DNA of 5,488 bases from Puniceicoccales bacterium (GTDB taxonomy: Bacteria > Verrucomicrobiota > Verrucomicrobiia > Opitutales > Oceanipulchritudinaceae): NCBI GenBank assembly GCA_030595525.1, contig JAUVDD010000128.1:1-5488 (forward strand), written 5' to 3'. Position numbers and translations under genes: made by a program. Positions 5,445 to 5,488 of this stretch are shown in pieces. The notes under the pieces are model-generated. The model saw only the letters and a program-made list of their open reading frames with translations. It was not told the DNA's origin and searched no databases. Within the stretch, counting starts at the first letter, position 1. Each line of letters starts with the position of its first letter.

Positions 5445-5488
5445 GACTTGTCGGGTCTACACCAAAAAGTGGGGAACACACATTTATT
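5445..5488. other. Non-coding tail after the tRNA-linked repeat, cut by the window end
   Basis: The last 44 bases hold no complete gene. They pass from a GACTTGTCGGG stretch into ACACCAAAAAGTGGGG and then ACACACATTTATT. A purine-rich GTGGGGA at 5469-5475 could serve a start codon lying beyond the window, but none is visible. From memory, similar text precedes small GIY-YIG nuclease genes next to tRNAs in some bacteria; this is recollection and not evidence in the window. Confidence 0.25.

Overview
This 5.5 kb window reads as an ordinary bacterial chromosome segment from a Gram-negative organism. The Gram-negative call rests on a predicted outer-membrane lipid A deacylase with a cleavable signal peptide. 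My best guess at lineage is Verrucomicrobiota, possibly Opitutae/Puniceicoccales. That guess rests on RecN motif variants, the aldo/keto reductase subfamily and the repeat-like sequence after the tRNA, all judged from memory and not from any search.

Layout, left to right. (1) The window opens inside a plus-strand gene for an OppA-type oligopeptide-binding protein; its N-terminal part lies outside the window. (2) Its last 17 bases overlap the start of an LpxR/DUF2219-type lipid A 3'-O-deacylase, so the two probably form a translationally coupled pair. (3) Only 7 bases after the deacylase stop lies the stop of a complete minus-strand recN, which encodes an SMC-like DNA repair ATPase. (4) Divergent from recN is a plus-strand aldo/keto reductase of a long, C-terminally extended subfamily with unknown substrate. 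A perfect TATAAT lies in the shared intergenic region. (5) About 80 bases after the reductase is a complete tRNA-Val (anticodon GAC) with an encoded CCA. (6) From the CCA to the window end is a GC-rich nest of inverted and direct repeats, then an A/T-richer tail.

The protein genes do not form one pathway. The oppA/lpxR pair concerns the cell envelope (peptide capture, lipid A remodelling). recN is a housekeeping repair gene, and the reductase is a stand-alone enzyme.

The most interesting part is the right edge. The repeat-rich sequence starts exactly at the tRNA 3' end and can form two mutually exclusive hairpins. It resembles sequences I associate with small tRNA-adjacent GIY-YIG nuclease genes, whose coding region would begin just beyond the window. 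That cannot be verified here. I found no CRISPR array, transposase, prophage gene or convincing novel multi-gene system.
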